Of a stretch of DNA of 64,000 bases, positions 63,628-64,000 are shown piece after piece. Source of the DNA: Herbaspirillum sp. SJZ107 (GTDB lineage: Bacteria > Pseudomonadota > Gammaproteobacteria > Burkholderiales > Burkholderiaceae_D); contig NZ_VFNH01000003.1 in NCBI RefSeq assembly GCF_006715485.1, forward strand, positions 496,001 through 560,000, in the 5' to 3' direction. The notes under the pieces were generated by a model that did no database searches, was not told the origin of the DNA, and worked only from the letters and a program-made list of their open reading frames with translations. The first letter of the stretch is position 1. Every line of letters begins with the position of its first letter. A program made the translations under genes and the position numbers.

Positions 63628-64000
63628 ATGACCGCACCACTGGATTCCGCCGCCGTCGCCCAATACCTGGCCGACCATCCGCAATTCTTTGTCGAGCACG
63701 CCGGTTTGCTGGGCGAAGTAAAACTGTCGAGCCCGCTGACCGGTCGCGCAGTGTCGCTGCAGGAACGGCAGATGGAAGTGATGCGCGACAAGTACAAGGC
63801 ACTGGAACTGCGCATGGCCGACCTGCTGCGCCGCGCCGAGGAAAACATGGCGATCGCCAACCGTTTCCATGGCTGGACCCAGGGCCTGCTGCGCGCGGCC
63901 ACGCCGGCGGCGATGCCGGATGCCGTGGTCCAGGGCCTGATCGAGCATTTCAGCGTGCCGCAAGCCAGCCTGCGCCTGTGGAACCTGGCACCGGACTACG
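63628..64000 (+). CDS. DUF484 family protein (partial, cut by window edge)
   Basis: The first 124 codons are open to the window edge. The N-terminus (MTAPLDSAAVAQYLADHPQF then EVKLSSPLTGRAVSLQERQME) and the following MRDKYKALELRMADLLRRAEEN match the DUF484 family, a GAF-like domain protein of unknown function usually encoded between dapF and xerC. A short gap of 87 bases after porin 2 holds its presumed promoter. The gene is expected to be about 220 residues; xerC would follow. Confidence 0.87.
   Translation, partial: MTAPLDSAAVAQYLADHPQFFVEHAGLLGEVKLSSPLTGRAVSLQERQMEVMRDKYKALELRMADLLRRAEENMAIANRFHGWTQGLLRAATPAAMPDAVVQGLIEHFSVPQASLRLWNLAPDY

Overview
This window looks like the chromosome of a high-GC betaproteobacterium, most likely an Oxalobacteraceae member of the Massilia/Telluria/Duganella type. 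The reasons are the gene order tRNA-Tyr-Gly-Thr, tuf, tRNA-Trp, secE-nusG-rplKAJL-rpoB, the ahcY/small membrane protein/metF block with a SAH riboswitch, two LpxL-like acyltransferases next to dapF, and betaproteobacterial-type porins. There is no rRNA, CRISPR array, insertion sequence or prophage. The genus is an inference from protein resemblance.

Layout. 1-7.8 kb (minus strand): translation and transcription operon running from a near-consensus promoter at 7.82 kb through three tRNAs, tuf, tRNA-Trp, secE, nusG and four ribosomal proteins into rpoB, which is cut by the window edge. 8-15.7 kb: an HDOD/GAF protein paired with a response regulator-TPR protein whose phosphorylation site is Glu, a membrane J-domain protein, a MidA-like methyltransferase, then a divergent pteridine-reductase-like SDR, folB and ttcA. 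15.7-18.9 kb: a beta-helix protein and a sugar MFS transporter. 18.9-29.8 kb: a surface polysaccharide locus with two glycosyltransferases, a methyltransferase, a Wzm/Wzt-like ABC exporter, a HAD phosphatase, a nucleotidyltransferase-kinase fusion, a second nucleotidyltransferase, an unrecognised protein, a WavE-like protein and an O-antigen ligase/polymerase-like membrane protein. 29.9-37.8 kb: M14 and S41 exported peptidases, a fused indolepyruvate ferredoxin oxidoreductase and its divergent Lrp-type regulator.

37.8-45.1 kb: a mannan-type carbohydrate locus (GH27, GH5, GH3) facing a LacI-family regulator and an AGE-family epimerase, with a promoter and palindromic operator in the shared gap. 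45.1-51.7 kb: housekeeping cluster GNAT, cca, GST, NDUFA9-like, lytic transglycosylase and the divergent 5-formyl-THF cyclo-ligase. 51.8-56.0 kb: active methyl cycle and folate C1 genes metF, small membrane protein, ahcY (with SAH riboswitch) and metK. 56.3-58.9 kb: two LpxL-type acyltransferases and dapF. 58.9-63.5 kb: a Sel1-repeat protein and two porins, which separate dapF from the DUF484 gene at the right edge.

The most interesting points are the putative activated-residue pathway in the polysaccharide locus (22.4-26.2 kb), the Glu-substituted receiver domain, the REP-like inverted doublets, the hairpin array between tuf and tRNA-Trp, and the regulatory sites (SAH riboswitch, LacI-type operator, Lrp-type palindrome). 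All family names come from reading the translated sequences; no database search was possible.
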